From: Ga0077555 sp046154645
Lineage (GTDB): Bacteria; Pseudomonadota; Alphaproteobacteria; Rhizobiales; Hyphomicrobiaceae
Direction: 5' to 3'
DNA: 64,000 bases
Assembly (NCBI GenBank): GCA_046154645.1
Contig: JBJXDZ010000064.1
Coordinates: 66,828 to 130,827 of the forward strand
Of this stretch, positions 44,471 to 53,550 are shown piece by piece. Below the pieces are notes generated by a model that worked only from the letters and a program-made list of their open reading frames with translations, was not told the DNA's origin and made no database searches. Position 1 is the stretch's first letter, and the number at the start of each line of letters is the position of its first letter. A program made the position numbers and the translations under genes.

Positions 44471-45901
44471 TTACTGAGGGCGCGCCGGATGGGCCTGCCG
44501 CAAGGCCTCGTAGACGGCCCGCACGGCCTGCGTCTCGCCACCCTTGGGGCCAAGCGCCTTGGGCGCGGGCCGCCAGCCATAGATGTCGAAATGGGCGAAA
44601 CGGCGGGCCTTGGTGACAAATCGCTTCATGAAGTTGGCCGCGACGATGGCCCCGGCAAAGCCGCCCTCGGCGACATTGTTCATATCGGCGACGGGGCTGT
44701 CGAGCCAGCTTTCGTAGGAGGCCGCGAACGGCAGGCGCCAGACCGGATCGGCATTGGCGAGACCGGCCGCCTCGATGGCGCGCACGAGCGCGTCGTCCTC
44801 GCAGAAGAGGGGAGGCAGATCCGGCCCGAGCGCGACACGGGCGGCCCCGGTCAGCGTCGAGAAGGTGAACAGGTAGTCGGGCTGCTCCTCGTCGGCGAGG
44901 CTCAAGGCGTCCGCCAGCACGAGACGACCCTCGGCGTCGGTGTTGCCGATTTCGACGGTTTTGCCGGCGCGGCTCTTGATCACGTCGCCGGGGCGGAACG
45001 CATCGCCCGACACACTATTCTCGGCGGCGGCGATGAGCACGCGCAAGCGCACGTCCAGCCGAGCGGACAGCACCATGTGCGCCAGCGCCAACACCGCGGC
45101 GGCGCCGCCCATGTCCTTCTTCATGAGCAGCATAGCGCTGGACGGTTTTAGATCCAGGCCGCCCGTGTCGAAGCAGATGCCTTTGCCGACCAGTGTGACC
45201 TTCGGCGCGCCGACTCGGCCGGCGTTGATGTCAATCAGGCGCGGCGCCCGCGGGCTCGCCCGGCCAACGGCGTGAATGAGTGGGAAATTCCGCCGCAGCA
45301 GTTCGCCGCCGACGATCGAAGAGAATTCCGCGCCGTGTCGGGTGGCCAGAGTCTTCGCTGCGGCCTCCAGCTCTCCAGGGCCCATATCGTTCGACGGCGT
45401 ATTGATCAGGTCGCGGCCCATGGCCATGCCCTCGACGATGGCATGCACCTCGCCCACATTGAGACCATCGGCAAGCTTGAGGCGCGGCAAGGGATCGGCC
45501 TCGCCCGATTTGTAGCGGCGATAGCGATAGGCACCGAGACCAAAGGCGATGGCGGCCAGCCGGGCATTGTAGGCCGCACCCGCCAGATGATAATCGCCGG
45601 CCGGCAGCAGGCCCGGCAGCAACCCGGCGAGCGCCGCAGCAGGCTCAGTCGGATTGCGGTCCGGCCCTTCGCCAAGCCCGAGCAAGGCGCCGGCAATGGC
45701 GCCCCCCGGTCCCGGCAGCAGTGCAAACCGCCGCGCCTGCCCCTTGAAACCGAGACTCATCAGCCAAGCGCGCTGATCTGCCGAGAGCGTGGACAGCAGG
45801 CCGTCGACGTCGTTCGGCCGCACCAGCCAGACGGGGCGGGTCACTGTCGTGCTGCCGGCAGGCAAGTACGTTTCCGACGCCAAAGTGCTGATCGATGCCA
45901 T
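44471..45901 (-). CDS. Leucyl aminopeptidase (M17 family)
   Basis: The 476-residue enzyme is an M17 cytosolic aminopeptidase with two metal ions. The C-terminal catalytic domain contains VGKGICFDTGGLDLKPSS, MKKDMGGAAAVLAL, and the M17 signature NTDAEGRLVLADAL. The N-terminal domain is less conserved. Family length is about 460-500. Together with the NlpC/P60 gene it probably degrades muropeptides or other peptides. The start at 45901 is the ATG at the family N-terminus; a further 14-residue extension lacks support. It is divergent to the DEAD-box helicase gene with a 284-base gap. Confidence 0.9.
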   Translation of the reverse strand: MASISTLASETYLPAGSTTVTRPVWLVRPNDVDGLLSTLSADQRAWLMSLGFKGQARRFALLPGPGGAIAGALLGLGEGPDRNPTEPAAALAGLLPGLLPAGDYHLAGAAYNARLAAIAFGLGAYRYRRYKSGEADPLPRLKLADGLNVGEVHAIVEGMAMGRDLINTPSNDMGPGELEAAAKTLATRHGAEFSSIVGGELLRRNFPLIHAVGRASPRAPRLIDINAGRVGAPKVTLVGKGICFDTGGLDLKPSSAMLLMKKDMGGAAAVLALAHMVLSARLDVRLRVLIAAAENSVSGDAFRPGDVIKSRAGKTVEIGNTDAEGRLVLADALSLADEEQPDYLFTFSTLTGAARVALGPDLPPLFCEDDALVRAIEAAGLANADPVWRLPFAASYESWLDSPVADMNNVAEGGFAGAIVAANFMKRFVTKARRFAHFDIYGWRPAPKALGPKGGETQAVRAVYEALRQAHPARPQ

Positions 45902-46185
45902 TGCTGATCCGTGATCTGGTTGCGCCCCGGCTGCCGGAGCCACATCTGGCGCGATTTATGCCGAGCCGGCGGCGAAACTCAATTGGCGCAGCAATCTCGA
46001 GCGGGGACAACATGCAGCTTAATGCACGCAGCGTCCGCCTCGTACACCACCGCGACCGTAAAGCCATGGCAATCGGGATCAAAATCGAGTATGCAGCGGT
46101 TTGAACAGATGTGGGGCCGCGCCCGACTCCGCCTTTCGCGGGGCAGCTGCCGCCCGCATCCCTTGCCCGAAAAGTCTGAACTCCC

Positions 46186-49071
46186 ATGACATTCCCGACC
46201 ACCCATCCGGCGCTCGCCCGCGCGCTCGCCGCCCGTGACTATGCTGTGCCGACCACGGTGCAGCTTGCTGTCCTCGAGCCCCATGCCGTGGGCCAGGATC
46301 TGGTCGTTTCGGCCCAGACCGGCTCCGGCAAGACGGTGGCCTTCGGCCTGGCCCTGGCGCCGACGCTGCTGGGTGAGGCCGAGAGATTTGAGAATGCGGC
46401 GGCGCCGCTGGCCCTGATCGTGGCGCCGACCCGGGAGTTGGCGCTGCAAGTACAACGCGAGCTTGTCTGGCTGTATGGCGAGACCAACGCCAAGATCGTC
46501 ACCTGTGTCGGCGGCATGGACGTGCGGACCGAGGCGCGGGCGCTCAATTTCGGCGCCCATATCGTCGTCGGTACCCCGGGACGGTTGCGCGACCATCTCG
46601 AGCGCAAAAGGCTCGATCTCTCTAAGCTCAAGGCCGTCGTACTGGACGAGGCCGACGAGATGCTGGATCTGGGCTTCCGCGAGGACCTGGAATTCATTCT
46701 CGACGCGACGCCGGCCGAACGGCAAACCCTGCTGTTCTCCGCCACCATGCCCAGGGAAATCGAAGCCCTGGCCCAGCGCTATCAACGCAATGCGGTTCGC
46801 ATCGCCACCGCGCGCCGCGACGAACAGCACGCCGACATCGATTATCGCGCCATGCGGGTCGCCCAGAGCGACGTCGAAAACGCCGTCGTCAACGTGCTGC
46901 GCTTCCATGAGTCGCGAGCGACGCTGGTGTTCTGCGCCACGCGGGACGCCGTCAAAAAGATGCACGCGCGCCTGCTGGAGCGTGGTTTCGGGGCGGTGGC
47001 GCTTTCAGGCGAACTCACACAGGCCGAGCGAACGCAGGCACTGCAGGCGCTGCGCGACGGGCGGGCGCGGGTGCTGGTGGCAACCGACGTCGCGGCGCGT
47101 GGCCTCGACCTGCCGGACCTGGCGCTGGTCATCCATGCCGATCTTCCGAACAATGGCGAGACGCTGCTGCACCGTTCCGGCCGCACGGGACGGGCCGGCA
47201 AGAAGGGCCTCTGCGTCCTGATTGTGCCGTTCAACCGCCGCCGCAAGGCCGAAGCACTGCTCGGCACCGCGCGACTGCGCGTCACCTGGGAGCAGCCGCC
47301 CGCCGCCGAAGCCATCCGCCAACGCGACCAGGAACGCTTTCTGGCCGATCCCATGTTCGGCGAGACACCCACGGACGCCGAGCGCAGCTGGGCCACGGCC
47401 CTCATGGCAGCCCGCACCCCCGATGAGATTGCCATGGCGCTGGTGCGCATTGCGCGCACACGACTGCCGGAGCCCGAAGAACTCTCCGAGGACATGGGAC
47501 CACCGCGGCGCGAGCGCACGACCCGCAGCGATGGCGAGCGTGCGGCCCCGCGCTTCGAGCGCTCCGGAGACCGGGATTCCGTTGCCCCGCACACGGCACG
47601 CCCGCCGCGCGACCGGCGCGAAATGGTCTGGTTCCGCCTCAACATCGGCCGCGAGCGCAACGCCGATCCGCGCTGGATCCTGCCGCTGATCTGCCGCAAC
47701 GGCGGGGTCAGCAAGACCGAGATCGGCGCCATCCGCATCTATGACAAGGATACGCGCTTCCAGATCGTTGCCGAGTTCGCCGATCAGTTCGCCGAAGTGG
47801 TGCGCACAAACAAGAGCAAGGAAGGCCAGATCTCGCGCATTGGTGCCCGCAACGATGCCGACGACGCCACCGTGCTGAACGCCATCGAGGCGTTGCCGAC
47901 CACCACGGGCGCGGAGTGGATTCGCCCGGCTGCCGAGCCGGTGAAAGTGTTCGAAGCGAAGCTCGAAGCCCCGGCGGAAACGCTGGCGGCTCACCCTGTC
48001 GAGGCGGCAACCCCACCCCCGATCCTGCCGGTCCCCGAGATGACGACGGCACCGGCCGCAGCCGCAGAAGTGCCGACCGCAGCCAAGCCGGACACCGCTC
48101 CAGCGCTCGAAACCAAGCCGACGTGGGAGCGCAAGCCGCGTAACGACGCGCCGCCTCGCGAGCCCCAGCATGGGGCCAAATCCGAGAGCGCGCGTCCATT
48201 CGCGGGCAAGCCGAAGTGGCAGCCCAGTGAGCGATCGGCGAAGCCCGACGGTGACCGCCCGTTTGCGGCCAAGCCGAAATGGGAGCGCAAGGACCGCGTC
48301 GAGACCTCGGGCGACAAGGCCGAGGCACGACCAGCGCGTCATTTCGACAAGCCGAAGCCCGAGGGCGACCGTCCGTTCGCGGCCAAGCCGAAATGGGAGC
48401 GCAAGGACCGCGTCGAAGCCTCAGGCGACAAGGCCGAGGCACGACAAGCGCGTCATTTCGACAAGCCGAAGCCTGAGGGCGACCGTCCGTTTGCGGCCAA
48501 ACCGAAGTGGGAACGCAAGGATCGCGTCGAGACTGCGGGCGACAAGGCCGAGGCACGGCCTGCGCGCCATTTCGACAAGCCGAAGCCCCATGGCGAGCGT
48601 CCCTTCAATGGCAAACCGAAGTGGGAGCGCCGCGATCGCAGCACCTCCACCGATGGCGCAACCGCCGGCACCTCGCCGCGCACGCGCTTTGCCCCGAAGC
48701 CCGATGGTGACCGGCCCTTTCACGGCAAACCGAAGTGGCAAGCGGGCGAGCGCAGCAACGGAGCCGACGCCGCCGATGCCGGACCGCGTCCCCAGCGCGA
48801 TGCGCAGGCCGTGAAGCCCGAAGGTGCCCGCCCCTTTGCCGCCAAGCCCCGTTGGGATCGGAAGGACCGCGTCGCTCGTTCCGACAGCCAAGCCGCCGCC
48901 ACTCGCGAAGCCCGCGAATTGCGCAAGGCCTCTCAAGACAAGCCGCGCGCCTTTGCCGGCGACAAGCCGAAGTGGGACCGCAAGCCCGGCAAGGAGCGCA
49001 CCGGCGGTCCAGGTGCAGCGAAGCCCTTCCACAAGAGAAAGCTGCCGCAATCGACGCCGAGCGCATCCTGA
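46186..49071 (+). CDS. DEAD-box RNA helicase with DbpA-type domain and repetitive basic tail
   Basis: The 961-residue protein has the complete DEAD-box core (about 1-380): AQTGSGKT (motif I), PTRELAL, TPGRL, LDEADEML (II), FSATMP (III), VFCATRDA (IV), VLVATDVAARGLDLP (V) and LHRSGRTGRAG (VI). A DbpA-like RNA-binding domain follows at about 478-545 (MVWFRLNIGRERNADPRWIL). The last about 400 residues are low-complexity, Lys/Arg/Pro-rich, and repeat RPFAAKPKWERKDR about eight times. This is long for a CsdA/DeaD-type protein (about 600-650). Such tails bind RNA and may drive condensate formation. Roles include ribosome assembly and cold response. The start at 46186 lacks a strong site. Confidence 0.92.
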   Translation: MTFPTTHPALARALAARDYAVPTTVQLAVLEPHAVGQDLVVSAQTGSGKTVAFGLALAPTLLGEAERFENAAAPLALIVAPTRELALQVQRELVWLYGETNAKIVTCVGGMDVRTEARALNFGAHIVVGTPGRLRDHLERKRLDLSKLKAVVLDEADEMLDLGFREDLEFILDATPAERQTLLFSATMPREIEALAQRYQRNAVRIATARRDEQHADIDYRAMRVAQSDVENAVVNVLRFHESRATLVFCATRDAVKKMHARLLERGFGAVALSGELTQAERTQALQALRDGRARVLVATDVAARGLDLPDLALVIHADLPNNGETLLHRSGRTGRAGKKGLCVLIVPFNRRRKAEALLGTARLRVTWEQPPAAEAIRQRDQERFLADPMFGETPTDAERSWATALMAARTPDEIAMALVRIARTRLPEPEELSEDMGPPRRERTTRSDGERAAPRFERSGDRDSVAPHTARPPRDRREMVWFRLNIGRERNADPRWILPLICRNGGVSKTEIGAIRIYDKDTRFQIVAEFADQFAEVVRTNKSKEGQISRIGARNDADDATVLNAIEALPTTTGAEWIRPAAEPVKVFEAKLEAPAETLAAHPVEAATPPPILPVPEMTTAPAAAAEVPTAAKPDTAPALETKPTWERKPRNDAPPREPQHGAKSESARPFAGKPKWQPSERSAKPDGDRPFAAKPKWERKDRVETSGDKAEARPARHFDKPKPEGDRPFAAKPKWERKDRVEASGDKAEARQARHFDKPKPEGDRPFAAKPKWERKDRVETAGDKAEARPARHFDKPKPHGERPFNGKPKWERRDRSTSTDGATAGTSPRTRFAPKPDGDRPFHGKPKWQAGERSNGADAADAGPRPQRDAQAVKPEGARPFAAKPRWDRKDRVARSDSQAAATREARELRKASQDKPRAFAGDKPKWDRKPGKERTGGPGAAKPFHKRKLPQSTPSAS
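48250..48591 (+). repeat. Three 114-bp in-frame tandem repeats in the helicase gene
   Basis: Three near-identical units begin at 48250, 48364 and 48478. Each encodes 38 residues containing GDRPFAAKPKWERKDRV and GDKAEARPARHFDKPKPEG. Degenerate copies of the RPFxxKPKW element continue on both sides: before at about 48190-48240, and after at 48592-49000 (PHGERPFNGKPKW, PDGDRPFHGKPKW, PEGARPFAAKPRW, FAGDKPKWDRK). Differences between units are mostly synonymous or confined to few positions, as expected for recent expansion. Confidence 0.92.
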
Positions 49072-49122
49072 TATCGGCTCACCCTCGCCACGCCTGCGCG
49101 ACAGCCCTGCACGGCTGAGACA

Positions 49123-49161
49123 CCCGCCTATTGGCTGCCGCTTCATTTCGAGGCGGGATTT
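49123..49161 (+). terminator. Weak stem-loop downstream of the helicase gene
   Basis: Arms CCCGCCT (49123-49129) and AGGCGGG (49151-49157) pair over a 21-base loop, followed by ATTTAAG and a second T-rich stretch. It lies about 50 bases after the helicase stop, in the correct orientation. The long loop makes it a weak candidate. Confidence 0.35.
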
Positions 49162-49257
49162 AAGCCTTTATTGACGGCTGTCGCGCACACTCTCCTTCAG
49201 CAAGTGCCGCGTTTACAGGTCCGCAGTCCGTTGGCGCGAACCCTGAAGGAATGCTGT

Positions 49258-50313
49258 ATGCGCAATCTTCCCTCGCTACCGTCCGTCCGGCCCGCCGTGG
49301 CCGTTGTTGGCCGAGCCGCCGTCCTTGCCAGCGCGCTGATGCTCGGCGCCTGCGCGCAGAGCCTGGAGCTTGGCCTCGGTGGCACCAACGAGAAGCCGCC
49401 CGAGGCCTTGGCGCAGATGTCGCGCCCCAGCAACGAGCTTGAGAAAGCCGTCGAGTACTGGGCCAAGGAAAATGCCAAGAACCCCCGCGATGCCAAGGCG
49501 GCGCTGAACTACGCGCGCAACCTGAAAGCGCTTGGCCGCAAGCAGGAAGCACTCGGCGTGCTGCAGAACACCTACATGTTCGCCTCCGAGAATCGCGAGT
49601 TCCTGTCGGAATATGGCCGCCTCGCTCTCGACGCCGGACAGGTCAATGTCGCCGCCAAGATGCTGGAACGGGCCGATGACCCGGCCAAGCCCGACTGGCG
49701 CGTGATCTCGGCGCGCGGCACGGTGCTCGCCAAGCAGAACGACTTCAAGGGCGCCATCGGCTACTTCGAGCGGGCGCGTGAGCTGGCCCCGGCGCAGACC
49801 TCGGTGATGAACAATCTGGCCATGGCCTACACCATGGACGGCCAGGCCGAAAAGGCGGAGCAGTTGCTGCGCCAGGCGTCGCAAACGGGCCAGGAAGATC
49901 CGCGCGTGCGCCAGAACCTCGCGCTGGTGCTCGGTCTGCAAGGCAAGCACGACGAGGCCAAGCTGATCCGTGGCAATTTCAGCGACGATGTGGGCCAGCC
50001 GGCGCCGGCAGCGGTGGCGGATCCGGCCGAGGCGCTGGTCCAGGATGCCAACGCGGTGGCTCCCGCCGCCGTGAAGCCGGTAGCGGTCGCCGCCACAACG
50101 CGGCCACAGGTGCAACCGGCAGCCAATGCCAAGCCTATGGATCCGGATGACGTCATTCGAGCGGCGATCGAAGCGGATATGGCGCGCAACAAGAAGCCGG
50201 CGGCACCGATTGCAACCGCAACGGCGCCGAAGCGCAAGCCGGTGACGGCGACGGGTCCTGCACAAGCGCCGACCATCATCAACGCGACCGGACTGCGCGC
50301 TGCCGCCGACTGA
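49258..50313 (+). CDS. TadD-like tetratricopeptide lipoprotein
   Basis: This 351-residue protein has a lipoprotein signal (LASALMLGAC, lipidated Cys near residue 32) and TPR repeats at about 60-240, for example ALNYARNLKALGRKQEALGVL, ARGTVLAKQNDFKGAIGYFERA and NNLAMAYTMDGQAEKAEQLL. A Pro/Ala-rich tail with disordered composition follows. It resembles TadD, a lipoprotein of the Flp/Tad pilus secretion machinery. No other tad gene is in the window, so the pilus role is unproven. The ATG at 49258 follows AAGGA by eight bases. A strong intrinsic terminator follows its stop. Confidence 0.85.
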   Translation: MRNLPSLPSVRPAVAVVGRAAVLASALMLGACAQSLELGLGGTNEKPPEALAQMSRPSNELEKAVEYWAKENAKNPRDAKAALNYARNLKALGRKQEALGVLQNTYMFASENREFLSEYGRLALDAGQVNVAAKMLERADDPAKPDWRVISARGTVLAKQNDFKGAIGYFERARELAPAQTSVMNNLAMAYTMDGQAEKAEQLLRQASQTGQEDPRVRQNLALVLGLQGKHDEAKLIRGNFSDDVGQPAPAAVADPAEALVQDANAVAPAAVKPVAVAATTRPQVQPAANAKPMDPDDVIRAAIEADMARNKKPAAPIATATAPKRKPVTATGPAQAPTIINATGLRAAAD

Positions 50314-50338
50314 GCGAAGCCATCCCTGAGCTTTCACC

Positions 50339-50380
50339 ACCTGAGGCTCGATCCTGTCGGATCGGGCCCCAGGTCGTTTT
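50339..50380 (+). terminator. Intrinsic terminator after the TadD-like gene
   Basis: The arms ACCTGAGGCTCGATCC (50339-50354) and GGATCGGGCCCCAGGT (50359-50374) pair along 16 positions with one mismatch and one wobble around a TGTC loop. They are followed by CG and TTTT at 50377-50380. This is the clearest Rho-independent terminator in the window. The convergent peptidase gene ends at 50389, so the stem may serve both strands. Confidence 0.85.
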
Positions 50381-50388
50381 GTGCAACC

Positions 50389-51585
50389 TCAGCGCATAGT
50401 GGCGAGTTCAATGGCCAGCGCACAGGCGTTGTCGAACTCGTCCAGGTTGATCCACTCGTCGATGGTGTGGGCCTCGTGCTGACCGGCACCGAAGGTCACC
50501 GTGGGCACACCGTGGCGCACCATCCAGTTGGCGTCGAGACCGCCGTTGGCGCTGCGCACCGTTGGCGTCATGCCGCAGGCTTCCACCGCTGCGATAGCGC
50601 GTTTGACCACGGGCAACGTCTCCTTCTGGCGGAAGGGATGGTAGTCGGTGTGCGCCGTGAACTTCACCTTGCCGGCCTTGCCCTCGGAGTTGACCACCTT
50701 GGCTGCGGCATTGGTAAAGGCCTGCTTGTAGGCGGCGGTGATCTCCTTGAAGAACTTGGCATCGTGGCTGCGGCATTCACCGCGCACATGTACGTAATCG
50801 GTGACGACGTTGGTAGCGTCGCCTGCCGGCCTGCCGGGTCCACCGGTGACGGGTCCGACATTGCTGGTGCCATGCTTGTCGCCTTTCACCACCTTGCCGA
50901 ACCAGCCCCCCGCCTGCACCTCGGCCAGCGCCAGCGACAGGATCATGGTCGAGGAGATGCCGCGCTCGGGGGCGACGCCCGCATGCGAGGCCCGCCCGAA
51001 AATCTCGCACTCCCAGCGATCGGCACCGACAGCGCCGACAGTCACGCCGTGGGGGATACTGCCATCGTAGTTGAAGCACATCTTGACGGGGCCGAGATCT
51101 TCGAGCTTAACGTGGCGGGCGCCCCACAGGCCGCTTTCCTCGCGCACGCAGAAGAGCAGTGTCAGCGGGGGATGATCGAGCTTCTGGCGTGCCAGTTCCG
51201 CCGCCAGCGTGACCAGCGTCGCACAGCCGACGCGGTTGTCGCCGCCGAGCGCCGTCTTGGCGTCGTTGACGATTTTGCGACCCTGCCGCTTGGGTTTGGC
51301 GCCGGCGCACAGCGGCACCGTGTCCATGTGCGTCATGAACAGCAGCGGTTCAGCGTTATCGAGCGCCCCACGCCCTGGAATCTGGACGATGAGGTTGCCG
51401 GTCTCGGTCGGCAGCGGAATGCGCGTGTTGGCATCATCGAGGCGCATGGCTTTCGCCGGCACGCCGGCCTCTTTCAGTGCCGCCATGATTTCGAGGCCGA
51501 TCTTCTTTTCCTGACCGGTGATGCCCTCAACGGCGAGGAAACGCATGAGCCGTTTGGTTGCGGCTTCGGTGTCGATGGTGGTCAT
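50389..51585 (-). CDS. M20 family peptidase (PepT-like)
   Basis: The 398-residue protein is an M20 zinc peptidase close to the tripeptidase T group. Motifs are FMTHMDTVPLC (His and Asp), GGDNRVGCATL (bridging Asp), CVREESGLWGA (Glu-Glu) and later GLDANWMVRHGVPTVTFGAGQHEAH. The lid/dimerisation domain is inserted at about 180-290. It probably releases N-terminal residues from tripeptides. The ATG at 51585 is one base from the stop of the upstream esterase gene, as the two form a tight reverse pair. It converges with the TadD-like gene across the terminator. Confidence 0.9.
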   Translation of the reverse strand: MTTIDTEAATKRLMRFLAVEGITGQEKKIGLEIMAALKEAGVPAKAMRLDDANTRIPLPTETGNLIVQIPGRGALDNAEPLLFMTHMDTVPLCAGAKPKRQGRKIVNDAKTALGGDNRVGCATLVTLAAELARQKLDHPPLTLLFCVREESGLWGARHVKLEDLGPVKMCFNYDGSIPHGVTVGAVGADRWECEIFGRASHAGVAPERGISSTMILSLALAEVQAGGWFGKVVKGDKHGTSNVGPVTGGPGRPAGDATNVVTDYVHVRGECRSHDAKFFKEITAAYKQAFTNAAAKVVNSEGKAGKVKFTAHTDYHPFRQKETLPVVKRAIAAVEACGMTPTVRSANGGLDANWMVRHGVPTVTFGAGQHEAHTIDEWINLDEFDNACALAIELATMR

Positions 51586-51586
51586 G

Positions 51587-52528
51587 TCAGAACCAAACCT
51601 TGAGTGCTGCCGCGATGTCGTCGATGGCGTTGTTGGCCTTGGGCAGCAGCTTGCCGTTCGACAGGAAGCCGTGGATCTGGCCCGGGTACATGGCATTCTT
51701 GACTTCGACGCCGTCTTTCTTGAGGCGCGCCGAATAGGCTTCGCCCTCCGCGCAGAGCGGGTCGAAGCCGGCGAGTAGCACCAATGCGGGGGGAAGTCCC
51801 TTGAGGCTCGACGCATGCAGCGGTGACGCCCGCCAGTCCTTCCGCTGCTCCACCTTCGGGATGTAGAGATCGATGAACCACTTCATCGTTTCGTCGGTCA
51901 GGATCAGGTCTTTGGTGAAGCGACCATAGTAGTCGCCGGTCATGGCCAGATCGACGGCCGGGTAGACCAGGATTTGGGCCTTGAGCTTCACCGGGCCACC
52001 GGCATCGCGCAGCCCGATTGCCACGGCGGCCGCTAGATTGCCGCCAGCGCTGTCACCGCCGACCGACATGCGACTGGCATCGACCTTCAAGATCGCCGCG
52101 TTCTTCACGACCCAATGCACGGCCGCGAGTGAGTCGTCATAGGCCGCCGGGAAAATATGCTCGGGAGCCATGCGATAATCGACCGAGACCACGGCGCATT
52201 GCGCGGCGTTGGCAATGCGGCGGCACACCCAGTCGTGGCTGTCGAGGTCGCCCAGCACCCAGCCGCCGCCGTGATAGTAGACATGCACCGGCAATGGCCC
52301 CATGTCCGCCGTGCCCGCACCACGATAGACGCGCACCGGCACCGGACCATGTGGCCCCGGCGCCTCGTGTTCCTTGACGCGATCGACCTGCGGCAGATCC
52401 GGCTGCGTCACCATGCGGCCGCGCCGGAAAACTTCCTTCGCCTGCATGGGCGGCAAGGAGTTGATCGGGGGACGGCCGAGCTTCTTGATCAGGTCGAGAA
52501 AGGCTTGGCTGTCGTCATCGAGTTGCAT
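51587..52528 (-). CDS. HSL-family alpha/beta hydrolase (esterase)
   Basis: This 313-residue enzyme belongs to the hormone-sensitive lipase family of esterases. It has the oxyanion-hole motif YYHGGGWVLGDLD, the nucleophile GGDSAGGNLAA, and later the acidic AGFDPLCAEGEAY and His in MYPGQIHGFL. All catalytic residues are present. The substrate range is usually short-chain esters. The start at 52528 is preferred to a GTG at 52537, since GGAGG lies eight bases before the ATG. The next gene on the strand is another alpha/beta hydrolase, 99 bases upstream, with a palindrome between them. Confidence 0.9.
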   Translation of the reverse strand: MQLDDDSQAFLDLIKKLGRPPINSLPPMQAKEVFRRGRMVTQPDLPQVDRVKEHEAPGPHGPVPVRVYRGAGTADMGPLPVHVYYHGGGWVLGDLDSHDWVCRRIANAAQCAVVSVDYRMAPEHIFPAAYDDSLAAVHWVVKNAAILKVDASRMSVGGDSAGGNLAAAVAIGLRDAGGPVKLKAQILVYPAVDLAMTGDYYGRFTKDLILTDETMKWFIDLYIPKVEQRKDWRASPLHASSLKGLPPALVLLAGFDPLCAEGEAYSARLKKDGVEVKNAMYPGQIHGFLSNGKLLPKANNAIDDIAAALKVWF

Positions 52529-52550
52529 GGGTTTCACCTCCGAGTAGGAT

Positions 52551-52629
52551 AAGGGAATGGGAATCAGGCACCAGGAAAAGAACGAGGCTCAGGCTTTCCT
52601 GGTCCGTCGGTTCTGGTTCCTTGTCCCTT
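52551..52629. repeat. Imperfect palindromic intergenic element
   Basis: Inner arms ACCAGGAAA (52570-52578) and TTTCCTGGT (52595-52603) pair perfectly around a 16-base loop. Outer arms AAGGGA (52551-52556) and TCCCTT (52624-52629) also pair, with partial pairing between. The element fills the space between the two reverse-strand hydrolase genes and overlaps the stop of the upstream one by two bases. It could be a palindromic repeat unit or a terminator. Confidence 0.5.
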
Positions 52630-53407
52630 ACCTGCACCAATCCAAAATGGCCTTGGCGACGGCGTCGGGTTGATCGAGTTCGGCCAGGTGGCCTGCAGCG
52701 GCGATGACCTTAAGCTCCGACGGACCCTTGATGGCCTTGGCGATTTTGGCGGCATAGCTGCGCGGCATGACGCGATCCTTCTCGCCCCAGATGAGCAGCG
52801 TCGGCGCGATGATGGTCGGCAGTCGCTTGATGAGCTGCGTATTGCCGAGCGGCCAGAACACGCGAGCTGCTGCTTCTGACGCGCGAATCTGTTCGATCGG
52901 CCACTCGACGGAGTTGGCGCCGGCCGGCATGACCTTGAAGTCGGTCCAGGTCTTGCCATCGGCGCACAACAGGGGGGCGATATCGTCGGGGCGTTGCGCC
53001 CAGACATCGGCAGGCGGCTCGTTGTCGTCGTAAAGCCCGAACGGCGCGATCATCACAAGCTTCTTCACCTTGTGCGGCCACATCGCCGCGAACTCGGCCA
53101 CGAACGAGGCGCCAACCGAGGAGCCGGCGAGATCGGCGCCTTCAAGGCCCGCCTTGATGACGATCTCGCGCACCGCGCAGATCCAATCGAGATGGCTGTC
53201 GAGCAGCGTGTGGCCGGTGGCGCCGGGAAAACCGGGGAGGGACGGCGCGATCACGGTGCGCGTTTCGGCGAGTTTATCGAGCATGGGGAGCCAGCGTGGC
53301 AACCCGCCAAAGCCCGCGATCCAGCCGAGCTTTGGGCCCTTGCCTTTCGTCCAAACGCGGCAGGGGTGGCCATTGATGTCGATGGTGGTGGTCGTTGGCT
53401 CGATCAA
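52628..53407 (-). CDS. Alpha/beta hydrolase
   Basis: The 259-residue product has the alpha/beta hydrolase fold: LGWIAGFGGLPRW in the oxyanion region, nucleophile elbow LAGSSVGASFVAEFA (Ser in GSSVG), the Asp in LLIWGEKDRVMP and the His in AAAGHLAELDQPD. It looks like a meta-cleavage-product or haloalkane-type hydrolase, but the substrate is unknown. No ATG begins the conserved region. I place the start at the TTG at 53407, with GGAG eight bases upstream. A GTG at 53443 is the alternative. It is divergent from the Uma2-type gene. Confidence 0.8.
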   Translation of the reverse strand: MIEPTTTTIDINGHPCRVWTKGKGPKLGWIAGFGGLPRWLPMLDKLAETRTVIAPSLPGFPGATGHTLLDSHLDWICAVREIVIKAGLEGADLAGSSVGASFVAEFAAMWPHKVKKLVMIAPFGLYDDNEPPADVWAQRPDDIAPLLCADGKTWTDFKVMPAGANSVEWPIEQIRASEAAARVFWPLGNTQLIKRLPTIIAPTLLIWGEKDRVMPRSYAAKIAKAIKGPSELKVIAAAGHLAELDQPDAVAKAILDWCR

Positions 53408-53550
53408 CGTGGTGGCTCCGCAACTCGGGGTATTCGGGGCCACAGATTGGGTTAAGTCCGGATAAAGTTCAAGGCGGTGAGGTGAGTGGTCGTTGCAGGC
53501 CAACGGTGATAGGGTTTGCCGGAGTGCCGCTGACGCGAAAGCCATGCCCC

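Noticed and set aside
48250..48591. Possible CRISPR array
   Set aside because: The 114-bp periodicity is in frame within a coding gene, units are adjacent without unique spacers, and no cas gene is present.
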